NCBI RefSeq assembly: GCF_001684965.1
Contig: NZ_MAYG01000012.1
Span: 434,001 to 498,000 of the forward strand
DNA: 64,000 nucleotides
Direction: 5' to 3'
Origin: Chryseobacterium arthrosphaerae
GTDB taxonomy: Bacteria > Bacteroidota > Bacteroidia > Flavobacteriales > Weeksellaceae
The notes below the pieces were generated by a model. It searched no databases. It was not told the DNA's origin and saw only the letters and a list, made by a program, of their open reading frames with translations. Every line of letters begins with the position of its first letter. Position 1 is the first letter of the stretch. Positions 53,807 through 63,241 of the stretch are shown here, piece by piece. The translations under genes were made by a program, and so were the position numbers.

Positions 53807-53823
53807 AAATAAGTGTAGATTTG
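53794..53823 (+). promoter_or_regulatory. Complete Bacteroidota promoter for rho
   Basis: TTG (53794-53796), 19 bases, then TAGATTTG (53816-53823), an exact TTG-N19-TAnnTTTG match. It would give a ~70-base leader before the rho ATG. It overlaps the divergent DUF4293 promoter by about 13 bases. Confidence 0.75.
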
Positions 53824-53902
53824 CATTATACAATGTACTTGAAAACAAAAGTCACCGGACTTACTTTTCTTACTCACAATTAATTACATTTTTACATTAA
53901 AT

Positions 53903-55720
53903 ATGTTTAACATAGAAACGTTAAGGTCAAAATCCGTAACGGAACTGACTAAAATCTTAAAGGATTTAGGCGTTAAAGTTGCAAGAAACAGCAATGAAAA
54001 TGACAAGATCTTTGCTATTCTTGACTTTCAGGCTTCCAACCCTAAAGTTGCAAAAGATTATTTCAACGCCACAGAAACCGCCAGTGTAAATACTGAAGAG
54101 GCTCCAGCAGAAAAACCCGCTAAAGCCCCGGCAAAAAAAGCTGCCCCGAAAAAAGCCCCGGCAGCCAAGCCAAAAACAACTGCTAAAACAGCAACAGAAC
54201 CGAAAGTAGAGGAAAAAGTAGAAGAGAAGACACCGGTTTCTGAAGAAATAAAACCTGAAGAGCCCAAAGCTGAAACCGCTGCACCGGCAGAAGAAGCTCA
54301 GGCAGCTCAGACTAAAAAGAAAAGAAAAAGAGTTTCTACCAATGCAGGAAATGCAGAAGTATCTACAGAAAAAACAGAAACTCCAAAAAACACAGAATCC
54401 CAAGAGCCTGCACAGGCAGAAGAAAAGCCTAACACACCTCCTCAACAACAGGCTAACAGACCCCAAAAAGGACACAACCATCCACAGAACAGTGGAAACC
54501 AGCATAAAAACCAGAACCAGAACCAACATCAGCACCAAAACCAAAATCAGAACAGACATTCTGAAAAGGCAGAGGAGCAGAACGACCATAAAAAAGAATT
54601 CAATTTCGATGGATTGGTAAGTATTGAAGGGGTACTGGAAATCTTACCGGATAATTACGGATTCCTGCGTTCTTCAGATTTCAGCTATATCTCTTCTCCT
54701 GATGATGTGTATGTTTCTACAGCACAGATCAGAAATTTCGGACTGAAAACCGGAGATACCGTTAAAGGAATTGTAAGATTACCGAAAGAAGGTGAAAAAT
54801 ATTTCTCATTATTGAAACCTACGGAAGTTAACGGACGTGACTTGGCGTTTATTAAAGACCGTGTTGCATTTGAGTACCTTACACCACTTTTCCCGCAGGA
54901 AAAATTCAACCTTGCAGGAAGCGGTTCTACAGTTTCCACAAGAATTGTAGATCTTTTTGCACCTATTGGTAAAGGACAGAGAGCAATGATTGTAGCACAG
55001 CCTAAAACAGGTAAGACCATGTTGCTTAAGGACATTGCAAATTCTATCGCATCCAATCACCCTGAAGTATATATGATGGTTCTTCTGATCGATGAACGTC
55101 CGGAAGAGGTTACTGATATGGAGCGAAGCGTAAATGCAGAAGTAATTGCCTCCACATTTGACGAAGCCGCTGAAAAGCATGTGAAAGTAGCCAATCTGGT
55201 CCTTGCCAAAGCACAGAGAATGGTTGAGTGCGGACATGATGTAGTTATCTTACTGGATTCTATTACAAGGCTGGCAAGAGCATACAATACTGTAACGCCT
55301 GCATCCGGTAAAGTACTTTCCGGTGGGGTAGATGCCAATGCACTTCACAAACCGAAAAGATTCTTTGGGGCAGCAAGAAAAATTGAAGGAGGAGGATCTC
55401 TTACCATCATTGCAACAGCCCTTATCGATACAGGTTCCAAAATGGATGAAGTAATCTTTGAAGAATTCAAAGGTACAGGTAACATGGAGCTTCAGCTGGA
55501 CAGAAAAATTGCCAACAGAAGAATCTATCCTGCAATTGATCTTGTATCATCAAGCACCCGTAGAGATGACCTTCTTCTGGATGAAGTGACCTCGCAGAGA
55601 ATGTGGATCCTCAGAAAGTATCTTTCTGAAATGAATCCTGTAGAAGCGATGGAGTTTGTAGATAAAAACATCAAAGGAACTCTCAATAACGAAGAATTCC
55701 TGATGTCTATGAATAAATAA
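53903..55720 (+). CDS. rho: Transcription termination factor Rho with long disordered insert
   Basis: Hexameric RNA helicase of 605 residues, against ~420 in E. coli. The N-terminal SAP-like Rho_N domain (1-~55) is followed by a ~175-residue low-complexity insert: Ala/Lys/Pro/Glu-rich at ~60-180, then Gln/Asn/His-rich at ~180-220 with QNQNQ-type runs. The RNA-binding cold-shock-like domain (~237-310) reads [19 protein letters not shown]. The ATPase has Walker A PKTGKT (367-372), Walker [17 protein letters not shown] and the [20 protein letters not shown] loop. Such inserts are known in Bacteroidota Rho. The strong dedicated promoter and own terminator make it a single-gene unit. Confidence 0.95.
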   Translation: MFNIETLRSKSVTELTKILKDLGVKVARNSNENDKIFAILDFQASNPKVAKDYFNATETASVNTEEAPAEKPAKAPAKKAAPKKAPAAKPKTTAKTATEPKVEEKVEEKTPVSEEIKPEEPKAETAAPAEEAQAAQTKKKRKRVSTNAGNAEVSTEKTETPKNTESQEPAQAEEKPNTPPQQQANRPQKGHNHPQNSGNQHKNQNQNQHQHQNQNQNRHSEKAEEQNDHKKEFNFDGLVSIEGVLEILPDNYGFLRSSDFSYISSPDDVYVSTAQIRNFGLKTGDTVKGIVRLPKEGEKYFSLLKPTEVNGRDLAFIKDRVAFEYLTPLFPQEKFNLAGSGSTVSTRIVDLFAPIGKGQRAMIVAQPKTGKTMLLKDIANSIASNHPEVYMMVLLIDERPEEVTDMERSVNAEVIASTFDEAAEKHVKVANLVLAKAQRMVECGHDVVILLDSITRLARAYNTVTPASGKVLSGGVDANALHKPKRFFGAARKIEGGGSLTIIATALIDTGSKMDEVIFEEFKGTGNMELQLDRKIANRRIYPAIDLVSSSTRRDDLLLDEVTSQRMWILRKYLSEMNPVEAMEFVDKNIKGTLNNEEFLMSMNK

Positions 55721-55738
55721 ATTTAATATTGTTAAATA

Positions 55739-55776
55739 GAAAGCACGTATCGTAATAGTATGATCCGTGCTTTTTA
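55739..55776 (+). terminator. Intrinsic terminator of rho
   Basis: AAAGCACG pairs with CGTGCTTT around an inner ATC/GAT pair, followed by a T-rich tract, about 20 bases after the rho stop. Confidence 0.75.
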
Positions 55777-55881
55777 TTTTTAAGGACCAGATTGAAGAAC
55801 GTAAATAAATATTTTAAAAAATTTAATTCATTCTAAATCAATATGTCAATGTTAAAGATTTATTAAAGTAATCCCCAATCT

Positions 55882-55912
55882 TTGATAATACCTTAAATAT
55901 TGGCTAATTTTG
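55882..55912 (+). promoter_or_regulatory. Promoter of the superoxide dismutase gene
   Basis: TTG (55882-55884), 20 bases, then TAATTTTG (55905-55912), close to the Bacteroidota consensus; the ATG is 25 bases downstream. Confidence 0.65.
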
Positions 55913-55937
55913 AAGTATAACATTAAAAATAAAGATT

Positions 55938-56534
55938 ATGTCATTTGAATTACCAAAATTAGGATATGCATACGATGCATTAGAGCCTACTATCGATGCA
56001 AGAACTATGGAAATCCATTATACAAAGCACCACCAGGCATACATTGACAATTTAAATAAAGCTATTGAAGGAACTGACCTGGAAGGGAAAACCATTGAGG
56101 AGATCTGCCAGACAGGAACTGATAAGCCGGCTGTAAGAAATAACGGAGGAGGACATTTCAACCACTCTTTATTCTGGGAAATCTTAACTCCTGGAGGAAG
56201 CAAAGAGCCTGTAGGAAACGTAAAGGCTGCTATTGAAAACTATGGAGGTCTTGAAAAATTCAAAACTGATTTTTCTGATGCTGCTAAAACAAGATTCGGT
56301 TCAGGATGGGCTTGGCTGGTAAAAAATGCTGACGGTTCTGTATCTGTTTCTTCTACTCCAAACCAGGATAACCCATTAATGCCTGTAGCAGACGTTAAAG
56401 GAACTCCGGTTTTAGGATTGGATGTTTGGGAGCACGCTTATTACTTAAACTACCAAAACAGAAGACCTGACTATGTTTCTGCATTCTTTGATGTGGTAAA
56501 CTGGGATAAAGTAGAGGAATTATTCAACAAATAA
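55938..56534 (+). CDS. sodA: Superoxide dismutase, Mn-type of the Fe/Mn family
   Basis: Cytoplasmic superoxide dismutase of 198 residues. Metal ligands are His27, His76 ([11 protein letters not shown]), Asp162 and His166 ([11 protein letters not shown]). Second-shell features favour the Mn or cambialistic type: Gly-Gly before HFNHS and the Gln in TPNQDNPLM (Gln143). No signal peptide. It would dismute superoxide to peroxide and oxygen. Single-gene unit between its own promoter and terminator. Confidence 0.95.
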   Translation: MSFELPKLGYAYDALEPTIDARTMEIHYTKHHQAYIDNLNKAIEGTDLEGKTIEEICQTGTDKPAVRNNGGGHFNHSLFWEILTPGGSKEPVGNVKAAIENYGGLEKFKTDFSDAAKTRFGSGWAWLVKNADGSVSVSSTPNQDNPLMPVADVKGTPVLGLDVWEHAYYLNYQNRRPDYVSAFFDVVNWDKVEELFNK

Positions 56535-56555
56535 TTTTCAGCTATTATAAAAATG

Positions 56556-56590
56556 AAAATAGACTGTCTCAAAAGGGCAGTCTATTTTTT
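56556..56590. terminator. Bidirectional terminator
   Basis: An 11-bp perfect stem AAAATAGACTG / CAGTCTATTTT plus inner pairs, with an A/T-rich flank on both sides and a T6 run in the + direction, between sodA (+) and the convergent small exported protein gene (-). Confidence 0.9.
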
Positions 56591-56600
56591 ATGATATTAT

Positions 56601-57020
56601 TTACCGTAAAGCATCACTTCCGGATAACCCGGCCATTCTTAATTTGTACTTCCAGTTTACATAGACGAAAACCTGGTACAATTTGTATTCAAACTTGATC
56701 CCGTAATTTTCTTTAGGATCATAATCAACTCCTGATTCTATAATATTCCTGTATTTCCCTGAACTGTAATAGCTGTTCCATTCGTTGACCAGGAATGTAT
56801 TTTTAGTTTTCAGGTAAGATTCGGAATACTGGCTGATGGGTCTGGCAACAGCATTTAGAAAATAATCAAATTGAGTGTCAATCACAGTAAGCTCCCATTC
56901 TCCGTCCTCATTCTTGGAAGGCTTCATTTCCTGCTTCTCTTTGTCTTTCCTTGCTGTATCCTGAGAAAAGCAGCTGAAAGGAATGCATACCAGCAATAGT
57001 ACTAAAACAAAATTTTTCAT
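56601..57020 (-). CDS. Small exported protein (DUF6146-like)
   Basis: Protein of 139 residues started at the ATG at 57020 (MKNFVLVLLLVCIPFSCFSQ). A start at 57053 would fall in the terminator of the preceding gene. The signal peptide could be cut after FSQ or used as a lipoprotein signal at the Cys. The mature part begins with a charged Lys/Glu stretch, then VIDTQFDYFLNAVARPISQY, EWNSYYSSGKYR and a C-terminal YKLYQVFVYVNWKYKLRMAG. It resembles a flavobacterial family annotated DUF6146. Function unknown. Confidence 0.75.
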   Translation of the reverse strand: MKNFVLVLLLVCIPFSCFSQDTARKDKEKQEMKPSKNEDGEWELTVIDTQFDYFLNAVARPISQYSESYLKTKNTFLVNEWNSYYSSGKYRNIIESGVDYDPKENYGIKFEYKLYQVFVYVNWKYKLRMAGLSGSDALR

Positions 57021-57040
57021 GATTTCATGTATTGATATAA

Positions 57041-57062
57041 AAAAAGCACTCAAAATGAGTGC
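57041..57062 (-). terminator. Terminator of the secreted endonuclease gene
   Basis: GCACTCA / TGAGTGC stem with a 3-base loop (57046-57062). On the - strand it runs into T6-7, 11 bases after the stop at 57073. Confidence 0.85.
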
Positions 57063-57072
57063 CTGAATTGTT

Positions 57073-58263
57073 TTAAGGTTCTTTCTGGAGAACTACAAAT
57101 GCGGGGAAGTGATCACTGTAGCCGCCTGTAAACTGATCTCCGTTCCAGGATCTGAAAGGATATCCTTTATAATTACCTTCTTTATTTACCAGATACGCCG
57201 GAGCATAAATTTCTGTTTTATAAATAGAATATTCTTTGGTAACCTGATCAGAAACTAAATTTTTAGAAACAATGATCTGGTCAAATAAGTTCGGGGCATC
57301 CTGATAAGCCAATGAAGCGACTCCTTTTTTGTATAAAGGGTACATCAGGTTAAGATAAGGGGTTTCTTCACTTAAATCTTTAGGGCTAGACTGAGCTTTC
57401 AGGTGGTTTTTCAAACTTGGGCTGATAGGGTCGTCATTAAAGTCACCCATGGCAAACAGTTTTGTTGAAGGATCGGCAGCTCTTACACTGTCCATTTGTT
57501 GTTTCAATAATGCAGCAGCTGCATTTCTTTTAGGTAAAGAAGCTGCCTCACCACCTCTTCTTGAAGGCCAGTGATTCATGAAAAATGCTACTTTCTCATT
57601 ATCCAGAAATCCTGTTACCACCAAGATATCTCTTGTATATTCTCTTCTTCCGTTGTCACCGTAGATTTTCAGTTCTTTTTTTAATGAATTGGTAGGGGTG
57701 AATCTTCTTTTCTGATAGATCAGCGCTACATCAATTCCTCTGTAGTCATAAGAGTTGTAATGAATGATTCCGTAATCATATTTTTTTAACGCAGGTTCAT
57801 TGATAAGATCCTGAATAACCTGTCTGTTTTCCACCTCAATTAATCCTACCACTGCAGGAGCTGTTTTGGTATACTGGGAACCAAGCTCAGAGATTACTTT
57901 GGCTTCATTGGCAAGTTTAGCCTTATAGATCTTGGATCCGTAATTTTTTGCACTTTTCGGGGTGAATTCTTCGGAACCGCTTTGTTCTCTTACTACCTTT
58001 TTACCGATCAATGCACCGTCACTCCATGGCCCGTCATATTTTTCAGCCTCCAGAAACTTGATGGAATCAAACGGAATACTTCTGTGAAAAGCAGGATTTC
58101 TGATATCTTTGGTTCCATCGATATAATCTGCTGAGCGAATAGTATCCCAAAGGTTTTCTACATTCAAAAAACCTACGGTGGCAACTTTTCTCAGTTTTCC
58201 TTGTTGTTGTGAGAATGCCATAATCGAAATAATGATGGCAAACAGACTCGAAAATCTCTTCAT
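57073..58263 (-). CDS. Exported endonuclease/exonuclease/phosphatase family protein
   Basis: Exported protein of 396 residues (signal MKRFSSLFAIIISIMAFSQQ) of the DNase I-like EEP superfamily. Catalytic landmarks are GFLNVENLWD (Asn/Glu start), VVGLIEVENRQVIQDL (metal Glu), FMNHWPSRRGGE (His), FAMGDFNDDP (Asp/Asn) and GYSDHFPAFV (Asp-His). It likely hydrolyses nucleic acids or phosphodiesters in the periplasm or outside the cell. The substrate could also be inositol or lipid phosphate. It is divergent from a TonB receptor-DUF5689 pair, suggesting breakdown plus uptake of one nutrient class. Confidence 0.88.
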   Translation of the reverse strand: MKRFSSLFAIIISIMAFSQQQGKLRKVATVGFLNVENLWDTIRSADYIDGTKDIRNPAFHRSIPFDSIKFLEAEKYDGPWSDGALIGKKVVREQSGSEEFTPKSAKNYGSKIYKAKLANEAKVISELGSQYTKTAPAVVGLIEVENRQVIQDLINEPALKKYDYGIIHYNSYDYRGIDVALIYQKRRFTPTNSLKKELKIYGDNGRREYTRDILVVTGFLDNEKVAFFMNHWPSRRGGEAASLPKRNAAAALLKQQMDSVRAADPSTKLFAMGDFNDDPISPSLKNHLKAQSSPKDLSEETPYLNLMYPLYKKGVASLAYQDAPNLFDQIIVSKNLVSDQVTKEYSIYKTEIYAPAYLVNKEGNYKGYPFRSWNGDQFTGGYSDHFPAFVVLQKEP

Positions 58264-58298
58264 CCTCTTTAGAGTTATTATTAATATTATTTAATCTG

Positions 58299-58306
58299 CA
58301 AATTTA
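58299..58306 (-). promoter_or_regulatory. -7 promoter element of the endonuclease gene
   Basis: The - strand reads TAAATTTG, a TAnnTTTG match 35 bases upstream of the ATG. No clear -33 element at normal spacing. Confidence 0.45.
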
Positions 58307-58446
58307 CTTTTATTTTAATTCACTGCGTTTTAAATATTTGTAAATTTATATGCAGTAATCTGACCATTTTTTATATAATGATTCTTAAAAGTTTGCAATG
58401 TTAAGAAAAAATAATGTTAAAAAAGTGGTGAATTGCAAAATTTGAT

Positions 58447-58454
58447 TAAATTTG
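58447..58454 (+). promoter_or_regulatory. -7 promoter element of the TonB receptor gene
   Basis: TAAATTTG matches TAnnTTTG, 64 bases before the ATG. The same octamer drives the divergent endonuclease gene 140 bases away. Confidence 0.5.
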
Positions 58455-58518
58455 TGCCCCCAACTTTTAAACTGTTGAGAATTAACAAGAAAAGTATTTA
58501 AAAAAATATAATATACTC

Positions 58519-61398
58519 ATGATTAAAAAACTATCATTAATCTCTTTATTCACTTTGCTGCCTGCGTCCTATTACTTTGCGCAGACTACAGTGTTTGCGT
58601 ATCTTAAGGATGCGGACGGAAAACCTGTAGAACAGGCCAATGTGGATTTAAAAGGAGCAGGAAATGATGTAAAGGCGGACAAAATCGGGTACTTCCAGTT
58701 TGCTGATTTGATGCCGGGACATTATCAGATTATGGTTACAAAATCAAACTTTGAAACTAAAATTTTAGAATTTGATGTAACGAATAATGAGAAAAAGAAA
58801 GATCTTGGAGTAATTACTCTTTATTCTGCATTGAACGGTGCAGATCAGGGTTTAGCGATCATTGAAGATTCCGGAGAAAACGATGGAGGAGGTGCACAGC
58901 AGACCGCTACAGTAGGGTTACTTCAATCTTCACAGGATGTTTTCAACAGAATTGCCAGTTTTGATCTGGGGCCATACTGGTTCCGTCCGAGAGGAATTGA
59001 CAGCAGAACCGGTGAGAATATGATCAATGGGGTTTCTATGGCCGGCGCAGATAATGGAGATGTAGATTTCAGCACATGGGGAGGGTTGAACGAAATTACC
59101 CGTTATCCGGAAATTGCCGCTAATCATGCCCCTTCCGAATATGCTTTCGGGGGAGCTACAGGAGTATTTTATAAAAATACAAAAGCCAGCGAATATAGAA
59201 AAGGAAGTCAGCTGACATACTCTCTGACGAACAGAAACTATAACAACAGGCTATCTTACAGATTCTCGTCCGGAATGAATAAAAACGGATGGGCATTTAC
59301 AGGGATGATCGCCAGAAGATGGGCTCAGGAAGGAATACAGGACGGTACTGCATATGATGCATACAGTGGGTATCTTGGAATTGAGAAGAAATTCAGCGAC
59401 AGACATACCATGACTTTGAATGCCATTGGTTCTAAATATGCAAGAAGTTCTTCCAGCCCGAATACTCAGGAAGTATACGATTTCAGAGGAGTTCACTATA
59501 ACTCTTATTGGGGATGGCAGAACGGAGAAAAAAGAAATGAAAGGGTGAAAAGAGGTTTCCAACCCATGATTCAGTTGCAGGATTTCTGGAAAATCAACAA
59601 AAACGCTCAATTGTGGACTACTGTTTCTTACCAGTTCGGTAAAGAATACAGCTCAAGACTTGATTGGTACAGAGCCAACAACCCATCACCTACCTATTAT
59701 CGTAATTTACCAAGCTATTGGCTGAATTTTGATAATCCTGCTCCGTCACAGGCAGAAAATATTGGTTTCTGGAGAGACAAATGGACCAATAATGATGAAA
59801 ACTATACACAGATCAACTGGGATAATCTTTACAGAGCCAACAGAAGTGATAATCTTTACAGACCGGATTTCGGAGGAAGAAGAGCGGCTTACTATCTTGT
59901 AGATGACGTAAAAGATGACAAAATCTGGAACGCTTCCACACACTATACCTATAACTTCAGCGACACTTCCCGTTTTATTTTAAACTTATCTTACCAAAAT
60001 TACAGATCTGAACAATACAGAGAAGTAAACGATCTTCTGGGTGCTGATTTTGCATTGAACATGGATCCGTTTGCAAGTAATTTAACCGGTGATAGCGTTT
60101 GGGGACAGTTTAACACTCAGGAAAGTAAAGCTGATGTTGCCAAGAGAGAAGGTGACAGAATCGGGTACAACTACATTTTCAGAAGACAGGAAGTGAAAGT
60201 AAACCCGGCATTTAAATTTGCTACCGGTAAATTTGATGTTTTTGTTTCCGGATTCTTCGGATATACCAACAACAGCAGAGAAGGTAAATTCCAGCATTAC
60301 CTGTATCCTTCTTCCTACGGAAAAGGAGAAGATAAAAACTTCTGGAATGTGGGAATCAAAGGACAGGTGACGTATAAGATCAACGGTAGAAACTTCTTTG
60401 TTTATAACGGTGCTTATTTTTCACAGTCTCCTTTCTTAAATGATATTTATTTTAACACAAGAGTAAGTGGGGTAACCACTCCTGGGATTAAAAACGTAGT
60501 GATTGATGCCAATGATTTAAGCTATGTAATCTCTACTCCAATCGTTAAAGTGAGACTGACAGGATACCTTGTCAATACTCAAAACGAAACAAGCGTACAA
60601 AGATATTTTGCACAGGGCGTTAAATTATCCACTCTGAACGAGAATGGTGATCAGGCTCCTGTTCAGGATGGTGCTTTCATTACCCAGGTATTGGCAGGTG
60701 CCAACAAGAGAAATATGGGTGTTGAGCTTGGTGCTCAGGTGAAAATTACACCTACATTGACGGCCAGCGGATTATTAAGCGTAGGTCAGTATACGTATAC
60801 AAATAACCCTACGGTTTATTTTGCTTCCGATGCGGTGGGAACATTCAGAGAGCTTGACGGTAACGGAAATATTGTATCGAGATCTTATACCAACATGGGG
60901 GAGGCTACCCTTAAAAACTACAGACAGGGCGGAACTCCACAGGAGGCGTATACTTTAGGTCTTCGTTACAGCAGCCCTAAATACTGGTGGTTAGGTGCAA
61001 CATGGAACTACTTCGGGCACTCATTCCTGGATCCGTCTCCGGTAACCAGAACTGCAAGATTTTATACAAATCCGAATACACCGGGAGTTCCTTATGACAA
61101 TGTAACAGAGGAAGAACTGGCAAGAGTGCTTACTCCTACAAAATTGCCGTCTGCGTTCTTCTTTAACGTAAATGCCGGAAAATCATGGATGATCGGTAAG
61201 TATTATGTATTGATATCTGCATCGGTGAATAATATCCTTAACAACAGAAATTATATCACAGGAGGATTCGAGCAGACAAGAAACGTTAACTATACCGACT
61301 ATGCTAATGATTATGATAGCGGAAATATGGTATTTGCTCCTAAATACTGGTATAACCAGGGAAGATCTTATTTTGTTAACCTACAGTTCAGATTCTAA
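58519..61398 (+). CDS. TonB-dependent receptor with carboxypeptidase-regulatory-like N-terminus
   Basis: Outer membrane receptor of 959 residues. Layout: signal peptide (~1-21), CarboxypepD_reg-like domain (~24-95, DADGKPVEQANVDLKGAGND and FADLMPGHYQIMV), plug (~115-230) and a 22-strand-type barrel ending GRSYFVNLQFRF. The plug has DLGPYWFRPRGIDSRTGENM and MINGVSMAGADNG, unlike the SusC plug at the window start, and no SusD follows. It is paired with a DUF5689 lipoprotein 25 bp downstream, which may take the SusD role. The divergent nuclease suggests nucleic-acid-derived cargo; this is inference. Confidence 0.92.
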   Translation: MIKKLSLISLFTLLPASYYFAQTTVFAYLKDADGKPVEQANVDLKGAGNDVKADKIGYFQFADLMPGHYQIMVTKSNFETKILEFDVTNNEKKKDLGVITLYSALNGADQGLAIIEDSGENDGGGAQQTATVGLLQSSQDVFNRIASFDLGPYWFRPRGIDSRTGENMINGVSMAGADNGDVDFSTWGGLNEITRYPEIAANHAPSEYAFGGATGVFYKNTKASEYRKGSQLTYSLTNRNYNNRLSYRFSSGMNKNGWAFTGMIARRWAQEGIQDGTAYDAYSGYLGIEKKFSDRHTMTLNAIGSKYARSSSSPNTQEVYDFRGVHYNSYWGWQNGEKRNERVKRGFQPMIQLQDFWKINKNAQLWTTVSYQFGKEYSSRLDWYRANNPSPTYYRNLPSYWLNFDNPAPSQAENIGFWRDKWTNNDENYTQINWDNLYRANRSDNLYRPDFGGRRAAYYLVDDVKDDKIWNASTHYTYNFSDTSRFILNLSYQNYRSEQYREVNDLLGADFALNMDPFASNLTGDSVWGQFNTQESKADVAKREGDRIGYNYIFRRQEVKVNPAFKFATGKFDVFVSGFFGYTNNSREGKFQHYLYPSSYGKGEDKNFWNVGIKGQVTYKINGRNFFVYNGAYFSQSPFLNDIYFNTRVSGVTTPGIKNVVIDANDLSYVISTPIVKVRLTGYLVNTQNETSVQRYFAQGVKLSTLNENGDQAPVQDGAFITQVLAGANKRNMGVELGAQVKITPTLTASGLLSVGQYTYTNNPTVYFASDAVGTFRELDGNGNIVSRSYTNMGEATLKNYRQGGTPQEAYTLGLRYSSPKYWWLGATWNYFGHSFLDPSPVTRTARFYTNPNTPGVPYDNVTEEELARVLTPTKLPSAFFFNVNAGKSWMIGKYYVLISASVNNILNNRNYITGGFEQTRNVNYTDYANDYDSGNMVFAPKYWYNQGRSYFVNLQFRF

Positions 61399-61423
61399 AA
61401 AATAAATTTAAAAATTGACAACA

Positions 61424-62836
61424 ATGAAAAATATATATTTTAAAGCGGCTATATTCAGTGCCCTTTCAATGCTGACGTTCTCGTCTTGTGTAAAGACCGA
61501 TGATTACGACGTTCCGGAGATCAAATGTACCAACAAGTTTGCAGCTTCCAATCACCAGTTATCTGAGTTGGCAACAATCGCTAAGCCTAAGCCAACGGAG
61601 GCTGATATCATTAAAGATGATTTCATCGTAGATGCTTATGTTACTTCAAGCGATGAGTCCGGAAACATTTACAAAATGATGTTCCTTCAGGATAAGCCTG
61701 AAAATCCTACACAAGGTATTGAAATTGATATTGACGGAGGAAACCAGTATCTTGATTTCCCAACAGGATCTTTAGTGAGAATTAACCTGAAAGGACTTAT
61801 CGTTCAGGCTTCTAACGGTAATATCAAAGTAGGTTCTTATGATCCGAACTATTCTGTAGGAAGAATCAATCCTAATAAAGTTTCCAATTATATTGCCAGA
61901 GTTTGTGATGGGCAAAGACCTGTGGTAGCTACAATCAAGCCACTTGAATTCAACTCTATTGCTGATGCTCTTAAAAACGGAGCTCACATCAACCAGCTTG
62001 TAAAAATTAAAAACGTTCAGTTTGAAGATCCAGAGTTAACGAAAAACTTTGCTGATGATTCAGGTACAGGAGACCGTTATATCGTAGATAAAAAAGCAGC
62101 AAGATTAGACCTTCGTTTCAGTAACTTTGCTACTTTTGCCAAATCTCCTATCTCTCCTAAATATGCCAACAGTGGTGATATCGTTCTTCTTTTAAGCCGT
62201 TATACGAGCCCAAGTAACCCAACAGCTCCAACGTTTACAGAACAGGCTTATATCAGAGATCTTTATGATATGAACTTCCCTAATCCAAGATTTAACCCAG
62301 GTGAACCTGAGGCTCCGGCTGCGAACGCTGTAAATCTGTTTGCAGGATCTGATTTTGAAGATTGGGCAGCTTTTTTATCCAGTGTAAACAGTTTCGGACT
62401 TAAGCCTTATGCAACTCAAGGGATTGGTTTAGGATATAACAATTCAAATTCCCTTCAGCTTAAAGGAATCCCTGCAGGTAATGATTATGTATTTACATCA
62501 CTTGCTGCTGCTGGAATTCCTGCTACACCGAAGAGAATCACAATGCGTATCAAAGGTACTGCAACAGGGAAATCCCTTTCTTTCAACGTATATAAAGCAG
62601 GTGGAGGTTTCTATGTATTTAACTTAGGTACATTCTCTACAGGTGCTACTTTAGGTGTAGAAAGTGCTAACTCCTATACAGGATCTATCAATACAAGCGG
62701 ACAATGGAGACTGGTTGAGCTTACGCTTACAGGTCTTACAGACGTTAACGTAACCGCCGGTAAAGATATGTTTGCCATCAAAACAGGTACAGGAGGAAAT
62801 TACGATATTCAGGTTGATAACATCAAAATTGAGTAA
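61424..62836 (+). CDS. DUF5689 surface lipoprotein
   Basis: Lipoprotein of 470 residues from ATG 61424 (MKNIYFKAAIFSALSMLTFS, lipobox TFSSC). An upstream in-frame TTG at 61415 is less likely. The N-terminal part (~40-290) matches DUF5689, an OB-fold-like region (DDFIVDAYVTSSDESGNIYK, LVRINLKGLIVQ). The last ~150 residues (from NLFAGSDFEDWAAFLSSVN) look like a beta-sandwich carbohydrate-binding-module-like domain. It is the partner gene of the TonB receptor. OB folds of this type occur next to secreted nucleases, so nucleic-acid capture at the surface is a reasonable guess. Confidence 0.85.
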   Translation: MKNIYFKAAIFSALSMLTFSSCVKTDDYDVPEIKCTNKFAASNHQLSELATIAKPKPTEADIIKDDFIVDAYVTSSDESGNIYKMMFLQDKPENPTQGIEIDIDGGNQYLDFPTGSLVRINLKGLIVQASNGNIKVGSYDPNYSVGRINPNKVSNYIARVCDGQRPVVATIKPLEFNSIADALKNGAHINQLVKIKNVQFEDPELTKNFADDSGTGDRYIVDKKAARLDLRFSNFATFAKSPISPKYANSGDIVLLLSRYTSPSNPTAPTFTEQAYIRDLYDMNFPNPRFNPGEPEAPAANAVNLFAGSDFEDWAAFLSSVNSFGLKPYATQGIGLGYNNSNSLQLKGIPAGNDYVFTSLAAAGIPATPKRITMRIKGTATGKSLSFNVYKAGGGFYVFNLGTFSTGATLGVESANSYTGSINTSGQWRLVELTLTGLTDVNVTAGKDMFAIKTGTGGNYDIQVDNIKIE

Positions 62837-62887
62837 TTCTTATCTGAGTTGAGATAAAATAGTATTTCTGATATACTTTAAATATAG

Positions 62888-62926
62888 ATCAGGCAGCTTG
62901 TAAAAGCTGCCTGATTTTATTTTTTA
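62888..62926 (+). terminator. Intrinsic terminator of the TonB receptor-DUF5689 operon
   Basis: A 12-bp perfect stem ATCAGGCAGCTT / AAGCTGCCTGAT with loop GTAA, then a T-rich run, 51 bases after the DUF5689 stop. Confidence 0.93.
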
Positions 62927-63241
62927 ATAACCGTTTTTAAGAGAGAATTTGCAGTTAAGATGGGATATTTTTCGTCCTGCATTCTACTTATACGGATGAA
63001 TCCATACAGGTGCAAAATTTCTGGGATTGGGGAAATGTGATCAAAACTGTATTTCAATCAGAGAGTTAGGCTTATATACTGTTTTTGAGGTCAGTCATGC
63101 CTATATGATATACTCTTTTTGGATGATTTTGATATCAGTGAGCTGCATCCTGGATTCTTTTGTGGAACTCCGGCTTTGGAAGTGTTTAGAAAAACAAAAA
63201 CCACCGCATCTGCAGTGGTTGTATTATTTCAATTGTTTTGT
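62927..63241. other. Intergenic region with - strand terminator
   Basis: No supported gene; a 72-codon + frame (63027-63245) runs through a terminator and has no promoter. The hairpin at 63195-63221 (ACCACTGC / GCGGTGGT on the - strand, followed by T5) ends the convergent gene at 63242. Confidence 0.6.
63195..63221 (-). terminator. Terminator of the small exported protein gene
   Basis: On the - strand AACCACTGCA-GAT-GCGGTGGTTTTT forms an ~10-bp stem with a T5 run, about 20 bases after the stop codon at 63242. Confidence 0.82.

Noticed and set aside
53966..54589. 207-codon - strand frame opposite rho
   Set aside because: A mirror of the low-complexity rho insert (Leu/Val/Phe/Cys runs); an artefact of composition.
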